A stretch of 64,000 nucleotides of DNA from Toxoplasma gondii ME49 (taxonomy: Eukaryota > Apicomplexa > Conoidasida > Eucoccidiorida > Sarcocystidae). The DNA is taken from NCBI RefSeq assembly GCF_000006565.2, contig NC_031472.1, positions 1,291,727-1,355,726 of the forward strand, in the 5' to 3' direction. The stretch's first letter is position 1. The number at the start of each line of letters is the position of its first letter. The position numbers and the translations under genes were made by a program. The notes under the pieces are model-generated. The model did not search any database and was not told where the DNA came from. It saw only the letters and a list, made by a program, of their open reading frames with translations. Shown one piece after another: positions 11,901 to 25,200 of the stretch.

Positions 11901-13972
11901 CCTCTGCTTTCCTCGGCGTCTCGGAGTTCTTCGTCTTTCCTCGCGTGCTGTCCTGTTTTCGCCTTCGTTTCTCCTCGTTTCGTCGCGGTTGACACCCTGT
12001 CTGTTTCAGTCACTGACTGAGTTTCTGTGTCTTTTAGGCCAGCCTCCTCACGCTGTCTTGGCCTTCGAGTTCCCTGCTTTTTCCCTGTTGCCTCTGCTCA
12101 CATGCGCAAACGACCGAGAAATCATGAAGGCCGGATTCGCGTCCTCGATGCGGAAGAGATTTAAAAGCATGTTGAAGCCGAGGTGGAAGGTGGAGATGAG
12201 TGGGGCGCCCTGGCCCATGAAAAGCTGCTTCGCCTCCTCAGGATCCACTTGCTCGTCGAACATGATGATCACGATTCCTGCAGAACGGAGACGGAACGCT
12301 GCTTCTCCTCTTCACATGACGCAAACGCACACCAACTCTCGAACGCGAACCATGCAGAGCAAAGGAACGCGACGGGGAAAACGCAAACGCGGCACAGTGG
12401 AGGCAAGCGACCAGAAACAGCGACCGACCGAGAGCGACAAAGTTACAACGCGAAAGAAAGAAAGACAGATATAAAGAGATATCGAGATACACACAGACAG
12501 ATAGAAAGACAGCGAGAGGGCGCGAGAGGAGAGAGAGAAGAGCATGAGCTAGAGGAGTGACAAGCACAAGACGACAGACGAGGAGACGAGGACGGGAGAG
12601 CGAGAGCAGAGCAGAGATCAAAGAGCCGGACTTGAATGGAGAAGGTGCCGAGCAGGCATTTCTTGAATGTGATGAAAAACTGGACTTCCCGCGAGGCGTC
12701 GCTTTCTCCAGTGTCCTTACCTCGGTCGTCAAGGCCGCGACGACCTGCGCGACCCGCCATTTGAATGTACTCTCCAGAGTTGACAATCCGATATTCTTGA
12801 CCGTCGTATTTTCGAATGGCAGTGAAAATAACTGTTTTCGCAGGCATGTTCACTCCCATGCTGAACGTTTCTGTGCTGAAGAGTACGCGAAGCAGAGACT
12901 CCTGCGCAAGACGAAAGCAGACGAGAAGAGAAACAAGGAAAGCAGAAGAGGCAGCGACTGAGACAGAGAGTCGGGCAGCTGGAAGAGCATGTGCAAAGAG
13001 TGCACAAAGAGCGAAAGTAACAGAAACATGAAGGCGACAAAAAAGGACCGAAACAGGAACAAAAAACGAGAGAAACACACAGACGCTGAAGAGAAGCAAA
13101 GACGAGAGCGAAAAACGAGAGAGCGCATGAGACACGGAGAGTGACAGGCAGGTAGACAGGATAGCGATTGTGACTGGAGACGATGAGAGCTTGATTACTT
13201 CAAGCGCAAAACAGGCAACAGACAGGGTGATGATGTGTACAGTTTGAGCAACGCAGGAAGACGCTGCCATTCAGGTCCTCTGCCGGTCTCGAGGTGTACA
13301 GACACTTGACGTTCAGAGAAGGCAAACACTAACCTGGAAGAGAATTTCTATCATTTCTTTGACGAACGGCAGGAGTCCGCCGTGGTGAATTCCGATGCCG
13401 CGTTTCAGCAGAGGTAAAATCGACTTTACCTGCGAGAAGACAAAAAGCTGCTGCATGCATGAAACGTTTAAATTGTTGAACCGTTTTGAGGCTGAGTCTC
13501 GTTGTTTTGTGTGAAGTGCGTCCACTGAGAAGCTTCTTTGCCAAAAGCAAATAGACAGGCGCCCATTTCCACCTCCAAAGTTTGCACATTAAACAGATGC
13601 GCATACACAAATATACGCATAAATACATATATGTACATGCATATACATAATATGCGTATATGCATATACATAATATGCGTATATGCATATATACAGATAT
13701 TGGATATATGCACGTCTGCGACTACTTGTTTTCACATGGATACATGAACGGATATCAACACACGGTCTGGGCGCGAAGACCTCGACCTCTGAACGCGCAA
13801 GAAGCTCCGGAGCCATATGCAGAGACAAGCGTCTCGGCCAAACAGGAAGAGGCAGACGAACAAACGCACAGACGGATGGCTACATGCATGTCTGTAGTTT
13901 CATAGACAGATACAACGAGCGACACAACGACGCAGACAGCGAAGCACAGAGAGCGAGATACACGTACCCATA

Positions 13973-14012
<40 letters not shown>

Positions 14013-14756
14013 GATGTATATATATGCATATAAATATGTATATATATACATATATGTAGAAATATGTATAAATATGTATATATACGTATATATATATATA
14101 TATATGTAGAGTCGAACAGAAACAGACGCGAGTCTCTTGTCTTCGGTGAGGCAGGTTTAGTTCACAGATTCCGTGTACGGACTTGCGGGAGGTGGCGGTC
14201 TTCCTCTTCGAGCGTCTCAAGAGCGTTGTTGAAGATTTCTTCGATCAACTGTTTTTCTTCCTCAGTCGTAAGGTCAACGTTGCCTCCAGCGTTTCGACTT
14301 CCGCTGCCCAGCAGCGCCGTCGCGTTTGCTTCACACTCTCTCTTGGAGAAGCAGAAAATAATCACGGGAGTGTACTGGCGCGTGTGACACATCAGAATCA
14401 ACTTCTCGATGCTCGAGCGGTTGCGGCCTCGCCCGCGTCGCTGCATCCAAAGATGATAAATGAAAAAAACGCACGAGCGAATCAACGCCTTAACCGCTGA
14501 GGCCAGACAGCTGCATCGAGAAACCATATGCGGCTCCGCGAATCAATAAACGGAGACGAAACCTCGTGGATGGCGACACAGAGAGAGAGAGAGTGACTGA
14601 GATATCTACATGGAGACACACAGCGCACCGGGACCAGCAGTCCGAGAACGGCGAAAAGATGAAGAATAGACAAACGCCTACTTCTTCAGTTACACGTCTG
14701 CAGCTATTTAGACGCATAAAGATCTACAACTATATCTACATATATCTACATATATC

Positions 14757-14792
<36 letters not shown>

Positions 14793-17360
14793 TATGAAGA
14801 TATAGAGATAGATATTTGTGTATGTACGTCGTTCCCTACTCTTGGAAGTTCTTGTATGATTTGTGTAGGCAGGTGTGTGTGTATGTGTCGTTCTGACATA
14901 CATCTACTCTGTTGAATGTTCTCCGGAGCGTTTCCCCGTTCCTGTCTTTTTCTTTCTCTCTTTTTTGTTTGTTACAGTCCAGGCGGTTGCCTTCGTTGTC
15001 TTCCCGTGCAGGCCTGCGCTTTCCACCGACCTGTTTGGTCTCCATAGCTTGTTCCTCGACCGTTTTGTGCAGCGTCGCGACAGCTGTGTGGAAGTTGTCT
15101 TCGCGGAAGACTTTCTTCTCGTCCATGACGAGGTAGACCCCCTCGCCACCCGCGGGGAACATGTAATGCTGCAGAGGCGTCGGCCGGTAGTCGGTGTAGA
15201 GGACATGGCAAGGCTGGTGTTTGATGGTGGCGACCCATTCTGCGAACTCTCTCGCGTTCGGAATCGTTGCAGAGAGGAAGACGAAGCGCATGGTCGAGGG
15301 AACGAGGACAATGCTCTCCTCCCAGACGACGCCTCTCTCCCGGTCCCGCATGTAGTGGATCTCGTCGAAGATCAGCCATTTCAGTTCGTTGACCAGGTGC
15401 GAGCCGCGGTACAGCATTGAGCGCAGAATCTCCGTCGTCATCACCATGATCGAGGCGTTCGGATGCAGCGTCACGTCACCCGTCATCAGGCCGACGTTTT
15501 CGGCGCCGAAGCTCTCGGACAAGTCCCGGTACTTCTGGTTGGACAACGCCTGGAAAAGGAGAACAGGCGACAGCGGAGAAGTCGAAGCGTCTCGCGACTC
15601 TGCAGATCCGTCGCCGCGACAGCAGCGCCGCCTGCAGCTTCACGACGCGGTGCAGACCGATTCACCTGGAGAAACGCGCCGCGAGAGAGATCGCGCAGAA
15701 GCCGAGAAAACGACCGAGCCCAGGCCGAGAGAAACCGGATGGGGAAGACGTTGACAAACAAGGCGTCGGCAGAAAGACGGAAGGAAGGCAAGGACTCGAG
15801 ACCCACGCAACCAAAGAACGAACATGACAGAGACAAAAGACTGAAAAAACAGCGAACAGAGAAACGTTCTGAGGAAGATAACAAATGCGCGAAAACAACG
15901 AGAGAGATGCAACAAAGGGCCTGCCGCCCCGCCCCGATTCTGCCACACGGTGGCCTCGCATTTGATCCTTTCGTCGCTGACTTCGCCAAATCCACCTTCA
16001 CGAGAGCTCTTCTTAAACGATGACTGCACAAGTCGAAAAAACTCAAACCTGTGTCTGCGTGTACACTGGAACCTCTCCACGTACAACACCAACTTACAGG
16101 CATCAATACACATATATATATATATATATAATTTTATATGTATATGTATATATATGTACATGTATATATATCTATATATATTTGTGTATGTGTAGGCACA
16201 TGAGTTTCTTTGTCTACGGACATGAACGAACGTCTAGGTAATATGCATTCTTATGAAGCATGCCCATATCGGTATCCGTATTTTTGTATCACGGAGCATC
16301 CGCATACATACAGATCCTGCTGTATCTGGACGTGGATGCGTCACTCTGTCCAGCTCGCTGAACGCGCAGAGGTCCGCAGGAGAATGAGACGCAAGCCTCG
16401 GATGGCTAGGTCGAGGCTGTCTTCCAAGCGCGCGCCTGCGTTCTGTGTTCGCACTGCGTTCGTTCCTCACAGCAAGCGACGCGGAGTTTACGAGCTTACT
16501 TTGATGGGGCTTGTGTAGACGACGCGTTGCTTGTCGCGAATGCTCATCGCAATCGCATACTCAGCCACGACAGTTTTGCCAGCGGAGGTGTGAGCCGCGA
16601 CCAAGACGCTTTCTCCCGCTTCCAGGCAGAGAACGCTCCTTTGCTGGAAGGCGTCTAGCCGGAATTTGTATTGTCGCGCAGGCTCTTTTCTGCCTTCTTT
16701 CTTCTCGCGTTCCGTCGCCGCGGCGCTGGCCTCTCCTGCGGATCCTTCGCGCCGCGCTTGTTGCTCCTCCTCCCCGTCCGCGGCCTGAGCGTCGCCTGCG
16801 TCGGTAGCCTCCGTCGAGGCCTCGCCGCGTCTCCCGTCTTCCTTGTCGAGTGTTGGAGCGTCTGCTTGCTGTCGATACTCCGGCAACGTCGTTTCGAAGG
16901 GGAAGTAGTGGAACGCGGTCTCGCAGTCTGCAGGCCGAACCAGCTCGTGGAGACAGTTCTTGTCGGAAGCGAGCAACTTCACCACCAAGGCCGTCTTCTT
17001 TCCTTCTTCGTCTCTGCCCTCCTCCGCGTCCTCCGCGTCCTCGGTGTTGTCTCTTCTCGCTTCTCTCCGTCTGCGCTTGCGCTCGGGTGCGACGGCGGAG
17101 GCGCCTTCGTCTGGAGAGGCGACGTTCGCGGGAGCAGACGTTGTCTGCGCTCCATTCGCTTCTTGCGGCGCAGCGCGAACTCGCTTCCTCTCCACCTGAC
17201 AGCATGCGTTTTCAATCTCGGAGTCGGTCTCCCGACATGCAGAGGCAGACTCGCCCCCCGGGCCAACTGCAATATTCGGAGACTCCACAGAAGAACCGAG
17301 AGACGAAGAAGAGTCTCCGCCGCCGAAGACGGCGAACAAGTCGTCCACTGCGTCCGCCAT
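5992..17360 (-). CDS. MTR4: MTR4/SKIV2L2-type DExH RNA helicase of the nuclear exosome
   Basis: Fifteen exons give about 1,265 aa: 17360-16500, 15549-15031, 14440-14183, 13429-13334, 12901-12721, 12277-12102, 11510-11376, 11045-10875, 10126-9830, 9410-9324, 9218-9081, 8697-8632, 8264-8094, 7472-7226, 6386-5992. The phases agree and the sum is divisible by three. About 230 low-complexity residues precede the helicase core: motif I HTSAGKT (about 258), DEIH (about 349), SAT (about 380), [16 protein letters not shown], and motif [16 protein letters not shown]/arch region follows ([19 protein letters not shown]). The C-terminal helical domain contains [13 protein letters not shown] and ends like human MTR4 (IVFSSSLYL). 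The family unwinds RNA for the exosome and is part of TRAMP-type complexes in the nucleus. Least certain are the end of exon 2 (CAG|GTCGGT, or GTATGT further on) and exons 9-10, in the poorly conserved arch. Confidence 0.93.
6700..6770 (+). ncRNA. Organelle-type tRNA-Phe (GAA) remnant, probably a pseudogene in inserted DNA
   Basis: The stretch has canonical tRNA spacing. The D-stem is GCTC/GAGC around a 7-nt loop (6709-6723). The anticodon arm is AAGGA/TCCTT around CTGAAGA, reading anticodon GAA (6725-6741). A 5-nt variable loop follows, then a T-arm ATCAA/CTGAT around TTCGATT (6747-6763). The acceptor strands (6700-6706 and 6764-6770) do not pair, so the gene appears to begin at about tRNA position 8. 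About 70 bases of AT-rich DNA follow. It lies on the opposite strand inside the last intron of the helicase gene. An apicoplast origin is my inference; a functional tRNA is unlikely. Confidence 0.55.
7001..7196. repeat. Paired (TA)n tracts in the last helicase intron
   Basis: Two TA-rich tracts, about 7001-7051 and 7149-7196, flank a moderately AT-rich stretch. Confidence 0.9.
7495..7560. repeat. 21-bp direct tandem repeat, about 3 copies
   Basis: The core ACGGAAACTCACGGAG is repeated at a spacing of about 21 bp, in the purine-rich helicase intron just upstream (in the sense of the gene) of exon 14. Confidence 0.85.
8358..8400. repeat. (TA)n followed by (GATA)n microsatellite
   Basis: A TA run passes directly into five or more GATA units, inside a helicase intron. 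Confidence 0.85.
10274..10351. repeat. 26-bp direct tandem repeat, three copies
   Basis: Units beginning CTGTCTCTCTATCAATC follow each other at 10274, 10300 and 10326; the third is slightly diverged. They lie in the intron between helicase exons 8 and 9. Confidence 0.85.
13638..13690. repeat. 23-bp tandem repeat in a helicase intron
   Basis: The unit TGCATATACATAATATGCG plus four further bases occurs twice in full (13638, 13661) and once in part. Confidence 0.8.
13976..14105. repeat. Interrupted (TA)n tract
   Basis: Long TA runs are broken by ATGTATA-type variants, in the intron between helicase exons 3 and 4. Confidence 0.85.
14737..14790. repeat. (TA)n tract
   Basis: Short TATATCTACA units pass into a pure TA run, inside the intron between helicase exons 2 and 3. 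Confidence 0.85.
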
Positions 17361-19930
17361 GGCGTCCACCCGCACAAACAAGTTGAAGAGAGGGAGACGG
17401 AAGCGGAGAGGAAAACGAGAAAAGAAGGGGAGAAAGAACGAGAGAGAAGCAGGAGAGCGACGAAAGCGAGGGAAGAAGGAGAGAATGAGAGAAGCATAAA
17501 CCGCCAGAAGAAAACGAGAGACGAAGAACTTCTGTCAGAGGAGGAAACAGCTTCGCGTCGAGCGCCAAAGGGCGGAAGGAAGAGGTGAAGAGACAAAGGG
17601 GTATTTCGGCGAGCAAGACAAAGGCAGATTGTAGGGCAACTGCTCCTGCGAAAATGTCAAATCTTTCACAAGTCAACAGGCCCTCGGAAAAGCTGCTCCG
17701 CCTCTCTGAGGCAGAGCAGCAAGAGACAGAGACCGGACGGGAGACTCGCTGACAAAGAGAATAGCGTTTTCGCAGATGCTGCTCTTCCGATCCGCCCTTC
17801 CACGGAAAAAAAGAGGAAAGATCCCCTCTGAGGCCTCCAGTACGTTCGCTCTGAAGAATGCGAGCTCCTACGTTTTTCGCGAAAGTCGATGACGGGAGAA
17901 AGATTTCGAATTTTCTTGCATGAACAAGCGGCCAGGCGTCACCTCGCAAGCTCTGGGTGAAGAGTGGAGAGAGGCAATGGACGAGTTCCTTCTTGACACA
18001 CGAGCTCTTTCATGTCTCTCAAGAACGTCAGAGAGACCCCAAAGTGAGAGAAAAGAAATTGGAAGAGCTTCTCTGAAGAGATTGAAACCGCCGTTTTTTC
18101 CGTTGAGGCCTTGTCTCTCATCATCTGCATGCATCTCGCCCTTTGAAAATCTGCGTGACTTTTCTCACCTCGGAGCCGCGAAGAGACACCGCCGAAAAGG
18201 AGAGAAACGGAGAGAGATCCACTTTCTCGTTTTTCTGAAACACAGAGGAAACACAGCAGACGGAGGGGAAGCTGTGTTATTATGAAGTCGCCCGGCTGCT
18301 TCCGCAGAAATTCCCCAGCTGCGGGGAAGTCGGCTCTCGAACCTGCCCCGCTGCGTTTGTGAGGAAGGCAGGAAACAGAAAGAGCACAGAAGAACGGTCC
18401 AACATGAAAGAAACAAAGAAAAGAAGAGGAGAGAGACAGCGCTGTCTAGAATTCGGCTGCTGCATTTCTCAGCTCTCTGAAAGAGAATATCCCCTGCGTC
18501 ACTCCCGTGACTGGGAGACTCATCTCGAGTTTCTTCCGCGAGTCCGCACAAGTGAGTCTCTGAAGCTGTCTCTTCGCAGAGGTAAAATCGAAATGCTAAA
18601 TCTGTTTACAAAGTGGAGATGTAGAGAAGCGGCGAAAAGAATGACGTGCAGACTGGAAATGTTTTCCTTGGCCAGCTCTCCGTTTCTGGACTGAAAGTCC
18701 AAGGTGTTTTGATTGCAAAGGAGAAAGGACTCTCTTTGAGGTAGAGACCTTCCTCGAGTTTCTGGAGAACCGATTTCTCTGCTCTTCAATCAGAGAAGGA
18801 TCTCGCACAGCTTTTGTCTCGGGGAGAATTTCGGTTCAAGGCGCTTGAATGTTAAGAAGAATCGAATACCTCAAAAAATCCCTTCACAAATGCTTGATGC
18901 ACTTGTGTTTGCCAAAGGAGGTTCCGACGCTTTCATCTGCCTCTTGACGGGTCTCCTTGGCGGCTGGTGTTTCGTACGACTTCAGCTTAAACATTTTTTT
19001 AAATCCGAGTGAGCATCTGGCTCGTGGATCACTCTACTTCAAAAGATTCTTGACACATATACAACTCCATGAATAAGCAACAGTAACTTCGACAGCATCC
19101 TCTGCAAGACTGAGGCCAGATACTTCAGTGGAGCAAAGACCTGGTTTTCTCTCCAGCTGAAATTAAAAGTTTTCACCCGCGGAATGTGGAAGGGGTAGCG
19201 CGAGACCTCTTTAACTGAAGACCGGATTCTCGCTAGCGCAATTCAACAACGACACTGAGGCACTCTTTTTTTTTCAAGGAAAAATCGGAATTCGAACGTC
19301 TTCTCTGAATTTCGACCGAAAGATCCTCTGAAGATCAAGCAAAATGAAAGCACGATGTCGCCTGTGAGGAACTTTAGACTAAGTATCACTCTCTTTTTTA
19401 TCAAACGAACTCTTTGATCATAAACGCCTAGCGCAGGAACAATGCACTTCCGTATGGCAGAAATTCAGCATGTTTATATAATGTCCTCTTAATGGGCGCC
19501 GTGGGGCCGGCCAACACTACGCGATGTACATGATCAAAAACTACCGGTGTAATTGTGGGTGATGGAAATGCGACTGAAAGACGCTTACTGCTTGTGAGAA
19601 TATTCTACCGTTTTTTCATGAAAACTGCGCCACAAAACGGCCAGTTTTCCCTCGGTCGAAGACTGCACAACCCCAATGAGTGCAGCAGGGATTCTCGTGA
19701 GCCGCTCCCGCCTCTAGGACATTCCTACTGTGTACCTGAAGGATAACTTACATGCGAAATGGTCATTCCACGTTTTCTTTAGGAACACCAGCTTCGGCTT
19801 GTGCATGCAAACAAATCAACAAAGCTACGCGCATTTGTAAATATGCACTTCGAAAAGTATGCATCTGTTCTCTACAGATACACGCGCACTTAAAGATCGG
19901 CATACGCAATATATACATCTACATGTATGT

Positions 19931-19969
<39 letters not shown>

Positions 19970-20782
19970 CGCATTCATACAGCTATATGGATATTAACAT
20001 AACCGCATTTCTATGACTATATATCTAGAGCAGTGTAAATACAACTATGGACGTATACACCCGTAGTTGTAGTTACACGTACGGCTTGTTTACAAGTGCT
20101 GCTATATCTAGATATCTACATAGACAGATATGGAGATAGATACACAGATACCTAGAGGTAGATAGAAAGATACATAGGTCTAGCATGTCTCCGTTGTAGC
20201 AGGGATCAAGACCAAGTTTCCTGTGTCTCCGCTGACATGCCCGGGCAAGGCCTGCTCGCGTTTGCCGATGTGCGTCCATCTGAAAAGGTTCTATAACGCG
20301 GGAACCCGCAAATGGATGCATGCTGGCTGAACTGTGTCGCTTCGAAATGGTAGTTTTAAAATCAGTTGTCCCTTTTCTTCGTTCGTCTTGTCTCTCGCCG
20401 TTCCTTTGATTCTCTGTCTTCAGGCGCATATAGTACTAGTCTTCTATGTTGCTATGCTAATCAATGAAGTTCCATAGTTTTGGATATTCCATTGGCATGT
20501 TGATGGCATGAGTAGAAACGAACGACTGGCTTTGGATGGAACTCCTCTTGACACCGCAGAAGGTGATGAGAACTCCTCTTGGTCCTGGCGAGACTTTGAC
20601 TGGTTGGACCAGCCTGGTATCAAAGAAGTTTCCTGTATGGCATGAATCACAAAGTGGGTCGAACGCTGGTCTAAGTCGCTAACGCGACTTTTACCTACAA
20701 CTGTACGGAACGCAAGAAACCTTCAGTCAAAGAACTTGATCGGCTGGAGGACGGCTTCCCTGATGACTGCGTCTGTCCGTTC
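17361..20782. other. Spacer upstream of the helicase gene
   Basis: This 3.4 kb stretch holds the helicase 5' UTR and promoter and the 3' flank of the MoaA gene. The first 250 bases are purine-rich on the plus strand, like a pyrimidine-rich leader of a minus-strand transcript. The middle, about 18800-19560, is plain sequence with no open frame worth naming. A (TA)n tract sits near 19936-19962. No gene is seen. Confidence 0.45.
18126..18132. promoter_or_regulatory. TGCATGC motif upstream of the helicase gene
   Basis: The palindrome TGCATGC is known to be enriched in Toxoplasma gene upstream regions and is linked to AP2 factors. This copy is about 770 bases upstream of the helicase ATG. Chance occurrence is possible. 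Confidence 0.25.
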
Positions 20783-22078
20783 TTATTCGTTTCCTTCGTC
20801 ATTCTCGAATTTATGCGGTTCGGCTTTTCCCTCGACTTCTTCTATCTTCTTCTCGCGTTCGTCCGAGAACAGATCCTCCGGGCAGGGCACCCAAACTTCA
20901 ATCCCAAAGACTCGCGCGTTGTGGCACTGTCTCGAGCGAGAGAGAACGAAAAGAAGAAACGCGAAAATCTCGAGTTTCCACATCCATCAGCTACAGTGTT
21001 GCTGTCTCTGCATGCACGCTAAAGTTCTTTCTATGTATGCACTCAACAACAGCTCTTTCTATGCATGCAATCTGCAATCTCCAGTTCCCTCGCTGCGTAC
21101 GCCTCACATGTACACTGTGTCACACTTTGGATATTTCCTTTCGCAGTTGCGTTGTCCGATTGTCAACCGTGACTGCGTTGCCCCAGCAACGGGTCGCTTC
21201 GAAAGCAGACATTTTCAGAAGTTCTTCACAGTTACGAGAGAGGATACTTGCCGCTTGAGGTCAGTCCGCAAATAGCGACTGATACGTTGAGAGGTCGGAA
21301 AAGCTGCATTGAAAAAATGGAGGCCACTGCATGCGACGATGTCGGAATCTGGAATACATGCAGGCGAGCTTCAGGATCGGAAATGAACTCACAAACAAAA
21401 GCAGCCCAGCATAACGAATCAGACAAATACCCATGCACACTGCAAACCGATCTTGAAAAACCCCATATATATGTATATTTATCTTTAATTGTACGAATTA
21501 TTATTCGTGTATTACACTGAAAACTGCAAAAGATGACGTACATACAATTTTGTATATATATATATATATATATATATGTCCACATGTATTCTATAACAGT
21601 TTTTCGCTCTCGTTCTTTATATTCAAATACATATTCGCGTATTCAAACATATCTGCCGATGACTAATTATATATATGTGTTGTCGATATATATATATAAT
21701 ACATATATACATATATGTATATATATATATATATGCATGTATATACATATTTGTTCATATTTATTTCCACAATCATGTATTTACGTGTGTATGCATCTGC
21801 ACACGAATATACGGTTGCACTTTTTATCCTCCGATCCGAATCATAGGTCTGTTCCTGTGCGCTTGTGTTGCGATGTTCATTATTCCTGAAAACAAAGAGG
21901 CAACGCGCCGGCTGACTAATTCGCCAAAGAAGTGAGGGAAGCTGCCTTTGCATGCAACGCCATGTTCGAGGATGCCCCGCGGCGATTATAGCGATGACAA
22001 GAGATGTGAGGCAGAAAACGAAGGATCGGAAGAGAAGAGTAACAAGAGGAGACGCAAAATCTCTGACGTGTGTGTTCA

Positions 22079-22137
<59 letters not shown>

Positions 22138-22231
22138 TATTTTTGAATAGATATACATGCACCCAGGTGTAGATCCTTGTGCGCCTTCGATATATGAATG
22201 TGTATCCGTACGTGTGTCTGTCCTTGTCTGA

Positions 22232-22263
<32 letters not shown>

Positions 22264-25200
22264 GATAATTTATATCTTCATTAGTGTGAGTGTTTTCATT
22301 TTGTCGACAGTAATGGATTTAGATGCATCCTCAGGTTTTTTGCATATTCGTCTTGTGCAGAAGGTATTTTCAGCCGATGAGGAGAGCAATTTTCTGCATG
22401 CATAACGCTGACATATCGGTTCGTTACACGTTGCAAACTCACCTCCGTGAGACGCCTTCTTTGCGCCAAGCGCTGAAGCAAACGTTTGTTTTATTCTCTC
22501 ACTCTCCTGTCCGCGAGGACAAGGCAAAGCAGAAGAAGAGTGAGGCGTAGAAGAGGAGGAAGCAGATCGGAGAGCAGGAAGAAGAGTGAATTCCGACGGA
22601 GAGAAAAGACAATTTTTCAGCTGCCCATCCGCGGTCAATCTGCGAGGCACACGGACACCCGGAAACGCAGCAAGTCCTTTTGAGACCTGAAGACGCATTG
22701 GTCTTTCAGCTGACGAACGTAAAGCACAGATGCTGATGCACACACCTACTTGTAGATGTCCACACGAGTCGACGTACAAGTGGATACACACACCTTCTTA
22801 AATACAAACGTCCACGCTTCTTCACGTAGTCGTTCATCTAATTAGATATATATGCACATCGTTATAAGAGATATGTTCATATATATATATATATATATAT
22901 GTACATATAGGTATCTGGGTCTACGTCCCTCTACTTACATAGACTTGTTTATGTCATTACATAAATATGCATACTAATTTGGTGACAGGCATGCATATGC
23001 TTATGTGTTGGGATACTTATGGCTACGTCTCTGCATAGGGTTGTTTATGCATTTACATAAACGCATGTATTCCTATAGGTTATGGCTACGTCTCTGCATA
23101 GGGTTGTTTATGCATTTACATAAATGCATGTATTCCTATAGAGAGACAGGCGTGTGTCCATGTTTTATTTAGATACTATAACTGTATAAATACGTGCATA
23201 CTGTATACGTAAATGTGTGTAGATATAGAGGCGTCAGATTCTGTTGACGTCGCTGTGGAGGAACGGAACAAGAGATATTTTTATTTCTTCTGTTGTGGGC
23301 TTTGGACGTTATCCCAGAAGAACGCGTGTGGGGTGTCTCCACGCTCGTACGTTGCCTTGAATTTACCTTATGCGATTGCAAGAGGCACAGAAGGAATCGG
23401 TCAAGGCAGAGATAATGCCAATGCATCCCGCATGTCCAGGAATGACGAACAGGGACGCACTTTGCCCTTCTTCGCCTCGTTGCCCTTTTTCGTCTATCTT
23501 CCAGTCTTCTGTCTCTTCAGAGTTGCAGGAACTTCCCTTTTTCGCTCCGTCGCCTTCTCCCTCGTTCTTGCCTTCTGCTGCCTGGCCTCTTCTCGTGTCT
23601 CTGCGGTGCCTGTGCACGCCGTCTGCTTGCGAGTTCTGCATGCGTCCTCTTGTTTTACTTTCCACAGGGTGAATTCCTGGATACTTGTGGCGAAGACGCT
23701 CGAGTATCTCCTGCTTTGTCACAACAGCCTCGTGACTCCACCCTGGAGAGATAAAGGCGACAGGCCAGAAGGACAGTCTAAATCATTCAACGGACTTTGA
23801 ATGGTCGTTTCCGTGCTTCCTTTCCTATCCGAGCGCGAGACCCTTCATCGGAGAGAACGACTCTGCTCTTTGCGTAAAGACGCGCTGGCGAGAGGCGCGT
23901 GAGGCGAACGGTGTTCCGAGGAGTGGAGAACAAAGCGATGGTCTAGAGTGCCTCATGGGGGATTGGGAGGCTCGATTTTGTTCGGTTCCTTGTGCTAGGA
24001 GCTGTGATACAGAGTGTTTCCAGGGTGCTAGACACTGACAAGCGTTTGTTTCACCCTTGCTGGTTTCGGAAACCATTTTTGTTCTGCTTTCGCGTAAACT
24101 CGCACGTGATCTCCATTGACGCGCATCTGCCCCCTAGGTCAAGGTTTCGATTCGAGGGATTTCGACCTGATGTATGCACCTTCGGGAAGGCCTCAGCATG
24201 GCGGTGTGTCAACAGGTTTCTCTACGTGGTAGTCTCCTGCCAAGCGTCTATGCATGGCCATGGATTGCTAGACAGCTCTGTCTTGGCGATTTCTTTTCGT
24301 CTGCAACAAAGCGCCGTTTCTGCAGACCACCGTCTCGCGGTTCGCTTCCCCCCTGCAGCGTTCTGTGCTTTCTGTCGAGAGAGAAGAGGGACGCCGCATC
24401 GATGGAGAGGAAGAGTACACGGTCGACCTACATTTTGTCTAGAGAGGACGCCAAGGCAAAAGTGTGTCAATCTAAGACGCGCGGCGGAAACGCCTTAGAC
24501 CCATCTGGGATGAGTCCGCTCGAGAGGGAGAGTGATGGACTCCGCTAAATCTATAAGTCGCATTACACACGTAATTACATATGATTTTGCTTTGATTTTT
24601 TCTAGATTGGAGAAAAACTCCACGGACTTTGCTTGCTCACGATTTCCTTGAAAAGGCATGAACTCGATGAACCGAACGTGGATGGGCAGGTCTCGCGTGA
24701 GTGCCGCAAATGCGTCGACTTCCTGTCCACAGAAAAAACGCAATTCTCTCATTCCGTTTCTTGTGCTGGAAGAAATTACTAACGGGCGAGTCTCTCCGTT
24801 TCTCTTTTTCTCTTTCCTGTGCCGGAAGCTCATCTAGTTTCTTTTGATTTTTCATCTCTCCAAGATGATCTCGTTCAAAATCTCCATTCTTCGTCGGAAG
24901 TCAAATTTCCGCCTCTGCGCACCCGCTCCCGTCGTCATCCACTTTCCAGGATTTACGGTGTCGGGCCTGAATCTTTTCCTCGTCAGCGTTCCCTGCCACT
25001 TGCCTCTTTTCAGCTACTTTCTTCTTCATCTCATTTTCATGCATCCACCTCTCCTCTCTGCTTCGGTGTCTCTTGTCTACTGTCGCCACGCGTTTTATTT
25101 GCGTGTGCTGGCAATTCAGGTTTCTGCTTTTCTTTCCTGTTTCTCCTGACGGTATCCGGCCTTTGTTCCCAGTGTCGCTTCCGTGACTGTTTCTGTGATG

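Noticed and set aside
20736..21275. Plus-strand frame of 179 codons
   Set aside because: It is opposite the tentative last MoaA exons, whose acidic and Lys-rich content looks more like coding sequence.
22083..22263. Evenly repeated AT tracts considered as a CRISPR-like array
   Set aside because: They are simple (TA)n microsatellites in eukaryotic intron sequence, without repeats separated by unique spacers.
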